A stretch of 64,000 nt of DNA, taken from the NCBI RefSeq assembly GCF_037975245.1, contig NC_092580.1:15327001-15391000 (forward strand). The letters run 5' to 3'. The stretch comes from Apostichopus japonicus. Lineage: Eukaryota > Echinodermata > Holothuroidea > Aspidochirotida > Stichopodidae. The position numbers were made by a program, and so were the translations under genes. A model generated the notes under the pieces. The model saw only the letters and a list, made by a program, of their open reading frames with translations. It was not told the DNA's origin and searched no databases. Shown in pieces: positions 13,430-25,800 of the stretch (its first letter is position 1; each line of letters opens with the position of its first letter).

Positions 13430-13565
13430 CACACCCCACCTATACACCCTTCCCCACACCCAACATACACCCTTTCCCACACCCCACCTTGACACCCTTC
13501 CCCACACCCAACATACACCCTTTCCCACACCCCACCTTGACACCCTTCCCCACGCCCTTCTCCCT
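13430..13565 (+). repeat. 48-bp C-rich minisatellite
   Basis: The start ACACCCTTCCCCACACCCAA recurs at 13444 and 13492, and ACACCCTTCCCCAC again at 13540, giving a 48-base period. Each unit is made of two related halves (23 and 25 bases) beginning ACACCCTT and ACACCCTTTCCC. The strand is almost free of G. The Pro-rich frames across it are repeat artefacts. Confidence 0.9.
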
Positions 13566-15033
13566 CACCCCTCCGATAAGGAGAAAGCTAAAGACGTACT
13601 GTCGCTCGATAAATTATGTTGTACTTGCAAAAGGCGAGTTGAAAGTTAAACCACAAAACGTCTGCAAGATTTGTTTAAAACTCATCTTCCAGCGATCAAT
13701 CTTTATAGGTTTATACTGTAGATGTCAAGTTAAAGGAGCTATTTCCCCAGTGACGTAAGCTGACGTAATAAAATCAATTAATGAGGCTGTGAGATGGGCA
13801 TTATAAACGATAAAGTCTTGTTTGTTGAAAGTGTTTATCTATCAACTATACGTTTGGACAATGATAACAGGCAGATGATAGGGACAGATATTAATGTACC
13901 ATCATCGAGTGTGTGTCAGTATATATAGCCGTAATTACCAGCCTATTTCGTTGTTTATGTTATGGCCTCTACATGGCATGTGCTAAAGGGTTGGAATGCT
14001 CGTGAATAATTTTATTTGACAGGATTACGAAAATGCATTCGACAAGAAACAGATATAAGATCAGGCAGATTACACGAACGCTCTGAGGGTATTTATCTAG
14101 CAAGCATTTCACTGGAGATGTGATCGTAAAGTGATTAATCTAATGGAAGATGAATCGCTACAACAAGGCCGATATATCAAACCTTTATAGGATTTACTAA
14201 CAGAGAATTAGAGAGAACGTGATTAGCACCTTTTGTCTCGTCATAAAGTACCTCAGAAACAATGTCAGTGTAATTATATCAGAAAGAAAAAAAATATCGT
14301 TCAATTGGAATAACACACCTAAGCTAATAATGATGACTAGTTAATTTCATTATACTACATCAGTAAAAAAAAATATCATTCATATAACGTATAAACGTGT
14401 GCAAACTGTTTTATGAAAAATGTATGTCACTTTACAAGTTAATCACAACTTATACTATTCCTTTACCGTATGTATGTTCGTTATGAAGCAAATCTTGCAT
14501 GAACGTTGAACCAATTTTGCACTTGGTCTGATATGCCCCTATTTATCTGGACGTGCTCATATTACACTTGCATGATTTCTCGATTATGTCTACAACATCG
14601 CGATAGCTGGTGGGGTAGGGCTATGGGGTTGGGGGGGGGGTAATTATCAACAGCAAGAAGCTATACAGACTATAGACCCATAAAGGCTTAATTTTGTTCA
14701 CATCTCTGACCAAAGACAGATATAGGGCGCTGTCAAACTTACTGAACTCACCGCTAAAATAAAATATAGTATGATCATGAAATAAAAAAAAAAAAATAGA
14801 AGGCAATATATACTTTTCCTGTTTGTTTGTTTGATCAGCAGATGTCATTTATAGAGGGAATGCCTCTCGTTGTTATCATCTTCTCTCGCCAATGTCAGTT
14901 TCAGAGCTTCGTAATAACATTTGTATCGACAAAGCTTATCAATATCAAACAGAGCCACTCACCGAGAGGCCCTATATATCTAATCACATCTAAGTGTTGT
15001 CTGTATCATCCGGCACTGTTTTTATACTCCTGG

Positions 15034-15095
<62 letters not shown>

Positions 15096-16649
15096 TGATC
15101 TACACTTATGATACACCGTATCAAGTACTTGATCTGGTTAATTAAGTGCTCTTATACCATATACACTTTGCCATATCGACATTTCTGTCAGTGTTGCGGT
15201 ATTTTCTAAACACAAGCTATAACATCTTCTAATATACTGCGGTAGTGAATTGATTGATGTTCTAGCGACTGATTGGAAACGTCTTTGGTAATATTGCCAT
15301 ATTGGCTGGCCATGTCTCTTCTGACGTCATGGGCAGTAGTCACGGTTGAGTAAAGTGACCATTAGTGATCAGCCTACTTTCGCAATGCAGAATCTATACT
15401 ATACCTCACAAGTTACTGGCATTTACTGTACACTTCATGAAACGATAGTTTTTGTCCCCCCCCCCCCTTTTTCGTAATACTTTTCGATTCAACTTCCTGC
15501 ACACAAAGTAGGACAGTTTTCTCTGTCAATTTTAACATGACGTTTTGAAAGTCAGTGCAGCTTTTTGGACAAACTGTTAACAACAAAGTAATAAAAAGCC
15601 ATGAAGGTGGAATTTGCAGTATTTGTATGGAGAAGACAGACTAAGTGAAAAGGCCTCTGGCGAAATCTAATAAAGATAATGATTTCCCTTTTCAATTTCT
15701 TCTTGATCGTCACCTGATTGTGAGGTCCAAAAGAAACATCACGGTAAAACGGCATAATATAGGCTTCAATCTAGCATAGCTTAAATAACGAAAACATAGC
15801 TATCCTAATGAAATAAAGTATTTCAGAGAACTATATTAACTCAGAATCGACTGGACGTTTTTTTTTCTTCTTTTTCTTTCTTGTATAGCATCATTAGGTT
15901 ACTAACAATGCGCAGCTATTACGCAATAATATGCCTCTAGACCTAATACCAAACTGTACAATTTTAGAAACTGAAACAGAAAATTTGACCTCACCGCTGA
16001 CATAACTATCAACTAGGCCTAGTTACCTTCACAAATTGAAATAAAGTTAGTTCGCAGTATATACGATAACTACATATCGGGGCTAACAAATATAAGAAAA
16101 TCGCGATAATATAGCGTCCCTTGTTCTATTTATAAAAAATAATAAAACAAACGTTTTAGTAATCAAGTTATGATTATTAATGTACCATCTCTTCTTTTCT
16201 TGACAATCAGCCGTTTCGAAGTATAGTTCGCATCTTTTCATTTCCAAACTCATAATGTGCAAACTATATTATTTCGAATGGAAACACATATATCTTTATA
16301 CATTACATTGACTATGCGTTTGGAGATGGCTTTATATGTACAACAATTACAAGAACAATTACGACCAGGTTTTTGGTCTCGAATGTCCTCATCGCAACCT
16401 AAGATGTCACATTCTTGGAAACCTCAAAAGGTTAATGTTAGCTTATTCTTTCGTAAACGCATCTGTAAATTTAATCAATATTTTTTACTAAGCTGGTTCT
16501 CTTCATTAGTGAAGATGCCACGAAAAGTCATGGAGCTTTTCATTCAAAGAGATAAAACAAAAATAACAAACGCTTCGCCATGTCACAGAAAACATTACAA
16601 AGAGAAGTACGATGACCCAGAAGGCACATGGAATATAAAAAATACTCAG
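13566..16649. other. No gene seen; short (TA)n
   Basis: No supported exon. The stretch has a (TA)n at 15038-15091, a poly-G run near 14629, a poly-C run at 15456-15467 and TGACGTCA at 15322-15329. The open frame beginning at 16257 has no identifiable domain and ends inside an inverted repeat. Confidence 0.5.
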
Positions 16650-16655
16650 TCCAAA

Positions 16656-16766
16656 TTTCGACTTTTTATCTCGCAGCTTTGTTTCTTTTATCTCGAAATT
16701 TTCGACTTTTTTATATGAACAGGTTTACTTTGTGATTTCGAGAACTAAGAGATAAAAAGTCCGAAA
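16656..16766. repeat. Inverted repeat, possible small MITE
   Basis: TTTCGACTTTTTATCTC (16656-16672) is matched by the reverse complement GAGATAAAAAGTCCGAAA (16749-16766) with one inserted base. The spacer repeats the same motif (TTTATCTCGAAATTTTCGAC). No target-site duplication was identified. Confidence 0.6.
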
Positions 16767-17365
16767 TTAACGACATAAAACAAGAGCCAAAGGCTCGTGA
16801 TGAAATGTTGAAACGTCGACCTAGTTGTAAATTTTATTTTCTTCCTAATGTCCCTTACGGGCCACTGTAGGCTAACTGAGACGTATACAAGGACACGCAT
16901 TGTGCTTTAGTCACAACTGTAGGTGAGTGTGTCACGCACATCGGATGGGCAGTATGGATACGTTTATTGTATAGTGCACAAGCCTCTTAATTTACAACCT
17001 CGTCACATTTTACCATAAGGGACGGTCATACCCGACTGATGGCAATATGCGACGAGCATGATCGTTTCACATACATGCATGACTGCTAGGGACTAATTTA
17101 ACGTCGATGGCAACAAATTAAATATCTTTCAAAATTGTGGAAGATAACGGCCTGTGACTTCCCTATAAGTTTACTTTGGATGGTCTTAAACCACAAGCAA
17201 TGTTCAGAGTATAAACATATTAAAATGATACAAATCAGTCTCAATCATGATTCGATTCTTCTTAGACGACTTACAAAGAGCATAGAGGAGGAAAAGTGGA
17301 AATGCAACCTGAGTGTGAAGCCTGGTCTCAACGTAATCCCAAACGAATACAGTTTGATGCATTTG
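16767..17365. other. No gene seen
   Basis: Between the inverted repeat and the dispersed repeat lies unremarkable sequence; AGAGCCAAAGGCTCG at about 16789 is a short perfect-stem palindrome. Confidence 0.5.
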
Positions 17366-17508
17366 TTGGGATTACACATAATGATATCCTCAGTTCTTAC
17401 TCAGTAAACCTAATAGCACATGCATGCTACTGACTTATCATACTTATCAGCACGATCCAGTATTTACTGTGGTACAAAACTTTAAGATTTACAGTAGTTA
17501 CTGTAATG
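17366..17508 (+). repeat. Dispersed repeat, copy 2 (partner at 6781-6908)
   Basis: Same order of words as copy 1: GATTACACATA..ATCC, CAGTTCTTACT, CCTAATAGCACATGC, AGCACGATCCAGTATTTACT and ACTTTAAGATTTACAGTAG. It differs by a short insertion after ACATGC. Confidence 0.7.
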
Positions 17509-18381
17509 GGTGAATCGGTTGTTATAACCAATACTACCGTCCCATAAAATGTAACTATGCTGTTGCCTTACACATTGTCACAGTTAACCGTGATGGACAG
17601 CAAATACGGCGAGCTGTTCTAGTTCCATTTGGCATTTCCATATAGGAATATGGAAAACAAAACTTTCCATGGGAGCCCAAGCGTTTTATCAAGCACATTA
17701 TGCATTAATTGTGTGCAGGCCGTAATCGTACTATTAGCCACTTTGCACTTTATTAACTGTTAACCACATATCAGTGAACAAGAATTTACTCACCGAGTTG
17801 TTTACAGAATATAAAATTCACATGGCCACGTCGTGTGTACTATACGTATTGAGCTAAGTTTAACAGCTGATCGTACCTAGGTAGTGTACATTATAGGTAT
17901 CAAGTGCGTTGTTGCGAGAATAAATTAACGCAATTTTCTTAATGACACAGTGAAGCTGCGAAAAAATCTCGTACGTCATTCTTTCCTCACCTCTATAGCT
18001 TAATTAAGATAGTCTCAAGTTGAATAAACAGAAGCCTTAAAGAGATTTATTCATTCTTTAATCTATTTTTAAACAGAACAAACGAAGAAAGTATCCGAGA
18101 TCTAATGACTTTACATGTTATAATATGCATTTAGCTCTAACTTCAAGCCAAGTATTATAAGGCGATGGCTTTTAACGCACCTCGGGATTATAAAGAATTA
18201 ACGTAGCTCTACAGTAGTATATATTATCTCGACCATCAGTTTATTTACATAGATAATGATAAGGCTTATCGAAACATTTAAATAGCTTATTAGCTCCTTA
18301 GCAATTCCCCCTTGGTCGTTCCAAAAGATAACGTATGTCGAAGAACGCTTTCATTTCTCCTACATCTGTTTCTAAATCTGT
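17509..18381. other. No gene seen
   Basis: A+T-rich sequence with no supported exon or recognised repeat. Confidence 0.6.
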
Positions 18382-18770
18382 CTGCACAAAGGGCCTGCAC
18401 AAAGGGCCTGCACAGAGGGCCTGCACAGAGGGCCAGCACAGAGGGCCTGCACATAGGGCCTATACAGAGGGCCTGCACAGAGGGCCTGCACAAAGGGCCT
18501 GCACATAGGGCCTGCACAAAGGGCCTGCACAGAAGGCCTGCACAGAGGGCCTGCACAGAAGGCCTGCACAGAGGGCCTGCACAGATGGCCTGCACAGATG
18601 GCCTGCACAGAGGGCCTGCACAGAGGGCCTGCACAGAGGGCCTGCACGGAGGGCCTGCACAGAGGGCCTGCACAAATGGCCTGCACAAAGGGCCTGCACA
18701 AAGGGCCTGCACAGAGGGCCTGCACAAAGTGTCTGCACATAGGGCCTGCACAGGGGCCTGCACAGCGGGC
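18382..18770 (+). repeat. 13-bp minisatellite, about 30 units
   Basis: The unit GGGCCTGCACAGA (variants AAA, TAG, GAT before the next GG) repeats head to tail. Because 13 is not a multiple of 3, three units make a 39-base, 13-residue period, and long frames stay open on both strands. These frames (for example ...GLHRGPAQRACTE...) carry no start or splice evidence and are treated as repeat artefacts. One unit near the right end is 12 bases. Confidence 0.95.
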
Positions 18771-18844
18771 CAAAGGGGATCTATGCCTTCAGTTCCAAGG
18801 CTGATACCAACAGGATCATGTTAAGTATCTGTTCTCCTTCCAAG

Positions 18845-18910
18845 GGACTCGGTACCGTCTCGATTTAAGGGGTCTGGGGTTGAGATTTTGGTCCTCGTGT
18901 TTAGCTTGGG
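18845..18910. repeat. Dispersed repeat related to 2700-2930
   Basis: GTCTCGATTTAAGGGG, CTGGGGTTGAGA and GCTTGGGTGACTTT follow the same order as in the copy near 2700. Confidence 0.35.
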
Positions 18911-21340
18911 TGACTTTTCTTTATTACAGGATGATACCATGACTGTATAGGAGATCCTTACAACGCTTGTATATCGTACTGGACCGCTGGTTACTGTCCA
19001 TTCAAAACCCTTTTCCGATAGATAATTGTAGTATTTGACAGAAAGAGGTATAGTAAGATTTCAGTGACAAAGTTGATATTTGGATGGCCCGTCCGTCAAC
19101 CACGGTGGGGGGGGGGGGGTTGATAACCTTAGTACCTTCACAACAATGATTTTCACAGGGAGTTGTGACTCAACGTGCGGCAATTTTTAACTTCAATACA
19201 CATTATTCTGAATCGGATAGTCCTTCCCCAACCCTGTTCTCCAAAACAAATCTTAAATCTGTTTAAGTGGTATTCGCTATCATTCGCTCAATGGGATTAA
19301 TGATGCAGATGGCCATTATGTGATAAGATATATGTGATAAACTACAGCTTACAAGAGGCCTAATCACAATAATTTGGATAATTTACATTTTTCCTAATCT
19401 CACTCAGGTCCATATACGTTTCTTGAAAATGTTCGTGTATAGCTTCAATTGAGGCTTACGTCGGTTTAAAGTGGCAAGGACTTCCCAAATAATGGCCACA
19501 CATCTTCAACCATCAACACGTCGAGGCATTTTACCTGACTTACTGACTGACACCTTTTAGTTGTCTAATTGAACATTGTTCAATATACTCATGAATATTT
19601 GGGAGGTTTCTAGGCGAATATACTTTCGAAAACAGTTAGCTATTTTAGCATTTCTGACACCCAGAGTATATACTGTTGACCTTTCACCTCCAAACCTCGG
19701 TTGATTCCAATTTACGCCACTGTGAGATATAGGCAAGGTTTATGGTAGTAATCAATCGTATAGGTTGACATGAATGTGGGTAATTTATTGACTGTAATCT
19801 GAAGTCCTGAATTAGACTTAAAATGTTTTGGATATAGTGAAAATCGGAAAAACCGATAAAATAATGATTAATCTTTTTTATCAAGAACCTTGAAATGAGT
19901 ACTGACTAGCAATGAGATCAATTGATACATTGAAAGCATCGTGTGATTTAGCAAATGTCGTCTATGCTATATACGGATGAAACGAACTTAATACTGCCAT
20001 CCGGCGTCTGCACGAATATTCAGATTGAAGTAGGCCATATACTGCTTATAACTTCAAATGATTTTTTTGATTTTTTAGTAAATACAAGGACATTGGGAGA
20101 GACGGGGAGCTTGTTTGTCTTGAATAATCATGATACAATAATGCCTATTAAACATCACTGAACAAGGAGGTGAAGTAGATTACAGATAGAGGGCAAAAAC
20201 AACACACATGTGATTATTTATATTTTCGTTTGCTGTTTATGGTCGCTAAAACGAAAGATCCGTGTACCGTTTCCTGTTAACACATTAAACAGGTTGCTAT
20301 TGTAATTCTTGGAACATGTATGGCAACTTTTTTCCCTAGTGATCGTTCTACAAGAAAACAACTTCTAATTTCCATGACAAAGATAAAAAACCGGTCCAGG
20401 GTGTTAGCAGTAATAGAGAGGCGCACTAAACCCGCCATATTCGAGAGACTTTCAATATGGCCAGGTAAAGATGATTTTGAATTGGTAACGCCCAAATTGA
20501 TACATATATACGAAGCAACGAAACCTATGGTAAATAAATATCGATAGATTTCATTATATATCTCCCGATTGGTGACCAACATACCAAACATGAATCATCC
20601 TGTATTTTTGCTCTAATGCAAACTACCCCCTTCGAAAGCACCATTGCTTGCAGAACCAAATCTATAATAGTAGGAACCTCCAGGAAGCGAAATACAAGAA
20701 GAGAAACGCGTTTAAGTAACCTCTCATGAAGCATATGTAATTAACATCCATTATCCGGATTCATTCTCTTAACGTATTCTCCTATTTGCATCATAATGCC
20801 TGAGGAACAAGTCAATAAAAAATAGGACAGAGAGAGGTGAAGTTTTGCAGTCAAAAAAAATTACCAAATTTTCTAAGAATTTTTGATCACCTAACGGCTC
20901 TTTTTTCATTAGAGTATACTTGTAATTTTTTTGTTTACACCGGTTTCCTCTAATTCTGAGAGAAGCGTGTTACAGGCTGCATGAAGGAAGTTATTATGTG
21001 TTTAATGCTGGAAACTGTGCGGTAGTCTGACATAAAGCATAAAATAGACTGAAGATGAAATCCAGGATTTTATTTTTGTACTGAAAGTCGTATCACTTGC
21101 TAGTTTTGTCGATTTGGCCGGCTGGACATTTAATAGACCTTTTCTTACATATGTTGTATTCAGTAATAGAATTAATTTTAATCAAAACTTAGGCCTAGCC
21201 TACTTCATATATATAGTTTCGTCATAAGCTGGACAATACAAAGTATATACTGGAGAGCAGAGTAGTTAAAGTAGTAAATGACTGAGATAAGAGCCTAGTC
21301 ACGAAAACCTAACGACTCGATCCACTCTCCACCGCAATCC
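18911..21340. other. No gene seen
   Basis: Contains a poly-G run near 19107. Open frames on both strands at 20277-20591 overlap each other; one is hydrophobic on the minus strand, but there is no supporting start context or splice pair. Confidence 0.5.
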
Positions 21341-21348
21341 CCTTACAT

Positions 21349-21740
21349 CAGGGTTTCCCTACCCCCCCCCCCCCCACGAACCCCATATGGATATCAGAAT
21401 TGTCCACGAACCCCCAACTTTTCGAGACACGATCTGAGTCATTATTATAGGCTACTATAATACGCACAGTGCTTCGTAAAATATCAAGTAGTGTCTGTTT
21501 CATAATTCAGTTATTTATCACATGCACGGTACGGTACTACTATGGCAACATATGCGTATGGAACGCGAAAAGAGTTTGTCGATAGGTATATTTTGTACAT
21601 TACTAAATTATATGATATATCAGATTTTGGTTCAACAAAAAGTATACTCTAGTTTTGACTTTCAGAAACGTCTCACGAACCCCCTGGGATGGACTCACGC
21701 ACCCCCTGTGGGTTCATGCACCCCAGTTAGGGAACCCCTG
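21349..21740. mobile_element. hAT-type non-autonomous DNA transposon
   Basis: The left end reads CAGGGTTTCCCTACC and the right end, in reverse complement, CAGGGGTTCCCTAAC. The element is flanked by an imperfect 8-bp duplication, CCTTACAT (21341-21348) and CCTTACAA (21741-21748). CA...TG-type short inverted termini with 8-bp duplications are typical of the hAT superfamily. At 392 bases it has no room for a transposase. A poly-C run sits just inside the left end. ACGAACCCCC-like words recur inside both ends. Confidence 0.8.
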
Positions 21741-21748
21741 CCTTACAA

Positions 21749-24700
21749 AGAGACTGTCATCGCATGGTGTCGACGATCTTACGTCAAGCTATAGTGGTAA
21801 CATGTATTTACCAATATGTACCTGTTAGGCTAGCTAGTCTGATAATACACAGCAGGCTATATGCTGATGTCCTATACTGTCTTGAACATGCATGCGTTCC
21901 ATTGTATACTGTGAATATGTAAACAGTCATCGCGATTAGAGAGTGACGTTGTTATCATTGTTTCACGAGTCGCCGAGCTCACAAAATTAATCATCCACTT
22001 TCCCGCTCGCTCATATAGTCATAGGAAATATTCTCGTTTGCGAACGATGTTTGTGAAGGAAATGTAAGCGTTTATTGATGGAAATGCATTTACCTTCAGG
22101 TACACCCTATACAATTAAGGCTAACTACGATAATGCGTTGCCGAAATGCCTCCCAAGAATAAATGGAACGGCCAAAGAGTTAGTTTCGAGAGAAGTGTGT
22201 TTATGAGCACATTAGCAAGGTAGTATTTCTTTCACAGTGAGCTATAGCCTATATGTCATGAATAGGATGTATGCCTAACACGTAACTATATAGGCAATAC
22301 CATGGTCATTTATGCTACGTTTAACAATAAAGTTAGTCATTCATCATTGATTTTGTGTCACTTTATTAGCCTTGATACGGATATACGATCTCACTGAACC
22401 TTTAGTTCTCAAACACTAATGTTGAATATTGCTATTTCATATATGTATTTCTTTATACAAACCATCGTGGTGATGTTACTTTGTAAAGTTTTCGCATTTT
22501 AAATGTGTGTGTTTGGTATCACATCACATATTGCTTTAATAAGGTTACGGAAACTTACACTACGTACTAGAAGCGTCTAAACGTTTAGTCCTTATAACGT
22601 TGCGATGCGTTATTAATAACGCAGCGTTAGAATATCATTATTAGCACAATATAACTTCAAACATATAGCTTAATATTGTGATATAATATACATTAGAGCC
22701 TTGTATATCAGACTAATCAAGCAGCAGTCCTATATGAAGCTAATTCACATACTAATTGTTGTGCTCTACTACGGTGAACCATGATAACATAGGACAATAG
22801 TCCAACACGTTTTCAATAGGTAACTTCATGTCCCATTCTGACTCGTATATCATTAAGCCCTTAAATGAGTCAAGAAAAATACCTTGATCTTGTTAATTGA
22901 TGCAGAGGGCCTAAATTATTGATATTTCTTATTATGCTTCATAAATGAGTATAAGCATACTACATGCAGCATAGCTTTAATATCTATAATAGCATAATCT
23001 AAGCAAAATCTACCATAAGAAGCATTCATATATGTACAAGATGAAAATACCCCGATAATTTTCAAAGACCAAAATAAACTTACGCATAGTATTCAGACTA
23101 GAAGCATACTTCAGATGTTGACACGAAAAGACATTGATGTAACTAAGAAGAACATATATATACACTAATCTTCTCTTTATATACTCTAAAGACTACAGAC
23201 TTATAACTCTTAACTAATCCCAGGAGTATTGCTTTTGTTCATCCATATACTTCTTTATATATTCCACAATGGACCCAATACTCTATACACTTAACACCAT
23301 GTATTCATATCACACCTATAAAATTTTGAGTTTGTTAAGTCCTATACTACGAAGGAGATACACTCCATTAGAAGACTCATTACTGGAAGCGTTTTCTTCA
23401 ACAGTAGACCGAGAATGAAATTTATATTAATATAACTTCCTTGACGTGTTTAATTATTCCTTTCTCCTGGAAATCATCACCTTAACACCTAGGTGTCTTG
23501 AGCTCCATGACAATGTAACTAACATTTGATTTACAAGAATATAGTGAGAGTGGTAAAGTTATTTAGACCTGTTACAAAATCGAAACATCCTGTTGAAAGT
23601 TTCATTTAATTCCTACATGCCGTTTGGGAGATGGGTTGTACCAATTGTGGACTTGGACCAGACATTTGTGATGTCAGTAGATGTTCATTGACAAAAAGAG
23701 ATTTTGATTTGTTTTGTTGTATAGTTCTATGTAGTTTTCTTCTACCTTAGTGTGAAGACGGTTTGAGGTTTCACGACAGAAGTTGCTTAAAACTTATACA
23801 ATATCAATTAATAACCTTTTTTTTTGAAACATAAAAGCATTCCTTTACAAAACAGAAATGTGAAATTAACGTTTTAAGAAACACAACACACTAACCAGTA
23901 TTTAGCGATACCATATGTTTCCTCAAATTGTCCTCTTCATACACAATTGAAGTTTTGATAAATCTGGTGAAAACTCATTAAATATATGCAAACTATGAAG
24001 TAGAGAATTTCGCTCATTAACATTTCATATTTCAGCCCTTAATAAGTTAACCCCTAATTACCAGCCCACATATATCATTTGAATAATGTGATGTTCCTCT
24101 TTCAAAGAAGACAATAATATATTTCTAAATAATCGCCTTAGGTAACACACCTGTGTTCAGTATCCTTGAAACGAAGTTTGTTAAAACAAAGGATTAACAT
24201 ATGTCTCTTAGATTGATTAGAAAAATGTTGTTCTTATGTGTCCGTAGACCTTTAACTTTAATATGATATCATATAATCATTTTTTTTTTATCATGAAAAG
24301 TGACCATGTTGGTCAAAACGGGTATCCTGACTACACCCTATATAGAACTCACTGGCAATGTACACTGTTATCATAATATAGCATATGTATATTACTTGTA
24401 AGTTATTCAATTATGTAATGTATTTTAGTCTGTTTAATAAGTTATATATGAACAAATGAATGTTTAATTCTGAACGAGTCTTTAGTGTGTGTCTGCGTAA
24501 TTGTTAACCCCATTCTTCTGCAAATAACGTACAACATTATGAACTTAGCATGAAATATTTAAAATGTGTCCCAGTAAACTATATAACGAATGCATCTGAC
24601 AAACGATTTTGTAATATGTAAATTACTGCTCCCGGAGGAAACACGACGTTCCCTTGAAAATGACTTCTTTATGGAGGAAAACAAATCAAAACTAGATCTG

Positions 24701-25329
24701 GTTTATTGAGAAAATTTAACTTTTAGAAGGATAACAGAAAATAAAAAATAGTCCAGCCTTAGGAAAACATAATTTCACGACAATATCACAAAATAGTCAA
24801 TTTCCCCCATTTCAATTCCGGATAATAAGTTGCACGTTGTCTGCCACTAGCAAAACATTATATAGAAAATGACTTTAGGGGGACTTCCTTAATGGGATGT
24901 TCTTACTAACCTAATTACCAATAATAGAAACCACATTTGATGTCAAGATTTGTTTTTAACAAATTAAAGTCACAATCTGACATAAATACAAAGCAACTAT
25001 TCGTTTAGTTTGTAACCCTCTAAACCTTTTCATCTTTTTCGCTGATCACTTTATTGCAACAATAAACGAGAGCCATCAATTGAGATAACAGACCAACTAC
25101 GAACGATATTAGCAAAACATAAACGTCATCATATAATGGCAATGATGGGACTATGACGTCATTTCTAAGATTATGACGAACGTTCAAGTCACACTGTTCT
25201 AGTGAAGTAGTATGAAATACTAACAACAAAATATCAACTGAAATTGAAGTAACTGAAACGTATTTTAAAATTTTTGAAGACTACAAATTAATGTTACTAA
25301 AATACAAACAACATGTCCAGTTCCTAAAA
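21749..25329. other. No gene seen
   Basis: Long A+T-rich stretch without recognised repeats or credible exons. A TGACGTCA lies at 25154-25161 and a TAGGCCTA just upstream of the transposon at 21190. Confidence 0.55.
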
Positions 25330-25800
25330 CTCTTCTTCTAGGTGTCTGCCAAATGTTATTTTAGCATACTTGGTAAATATATTCATACGAATAGCTTAGT
25401 GAGTTTTGTATTTTTTTGATAAGTTTTCTTTTAGGTGTCTGCAAAATGTTATTTTAGCATACTTGGTAAATATATTCATACGAATAGCTTAGTGAGTTTT
25501 GTATTTTTTTGATAAGTTTTCTTTTAGGTGTCTGCCAAATATTATTTTAGCATACTTGGTAAATATATTCATACGAATAGCTTAGTGAGTTTTGTATTTT
25601 TTTGATAAGTTTTCTTTTAGGTGTCTGCCAAATGTTACTTTAGCATACTTGGTAAATATATTCATACGAATAGCTTAGTGAGTTTTGTATTTTATTTTTA
25701 TAACTCTTCTACTAGGTGTCTGCCAAATATTATTTTAGCATACTTGGTAAATATATTCATACGAATAGCTTAGTGAGTTTTGCATTTTTCTTTTACAGCA
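25330..25800 (+). repeat. 93-bp tandem array, five units, splice-like borders
   Basis: The motif GGTGTCTGCCAAAT begins at 25341, 25434, 25527, 25620 and 25715, so the period is 93, 93, 93 and 95. Units differ by only a few substitutions. Each starts after a pyrimidine-rich CTTTTAG or CTTCTAG and contains TACTTG followed by GTAAAT 31 bases later, so each unit resembles a 31-base exon between an acceptor and a donor. The fifth unit is followed by TTTTCTTTTACAG. Whether any unit is spliced is unknown. Confidence 0.9.

Noticed and set aside
18290-18824. Long Cys/Gly/His repeat proteins in several frames
   Set aside because: They follow the 13-bp minisatellite in every frame, with no start or splice evidence.
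20277-20591. Hydrophobic 104-residue minus frame
   Set aside because: It overlaps an equally open plus frame and has no splice, promoter or homology support.
25342-25800. CRISPR-like array
   Set aside because: The units are direct tandem copies without distinct spacers, and the sequence is eukaryotic.
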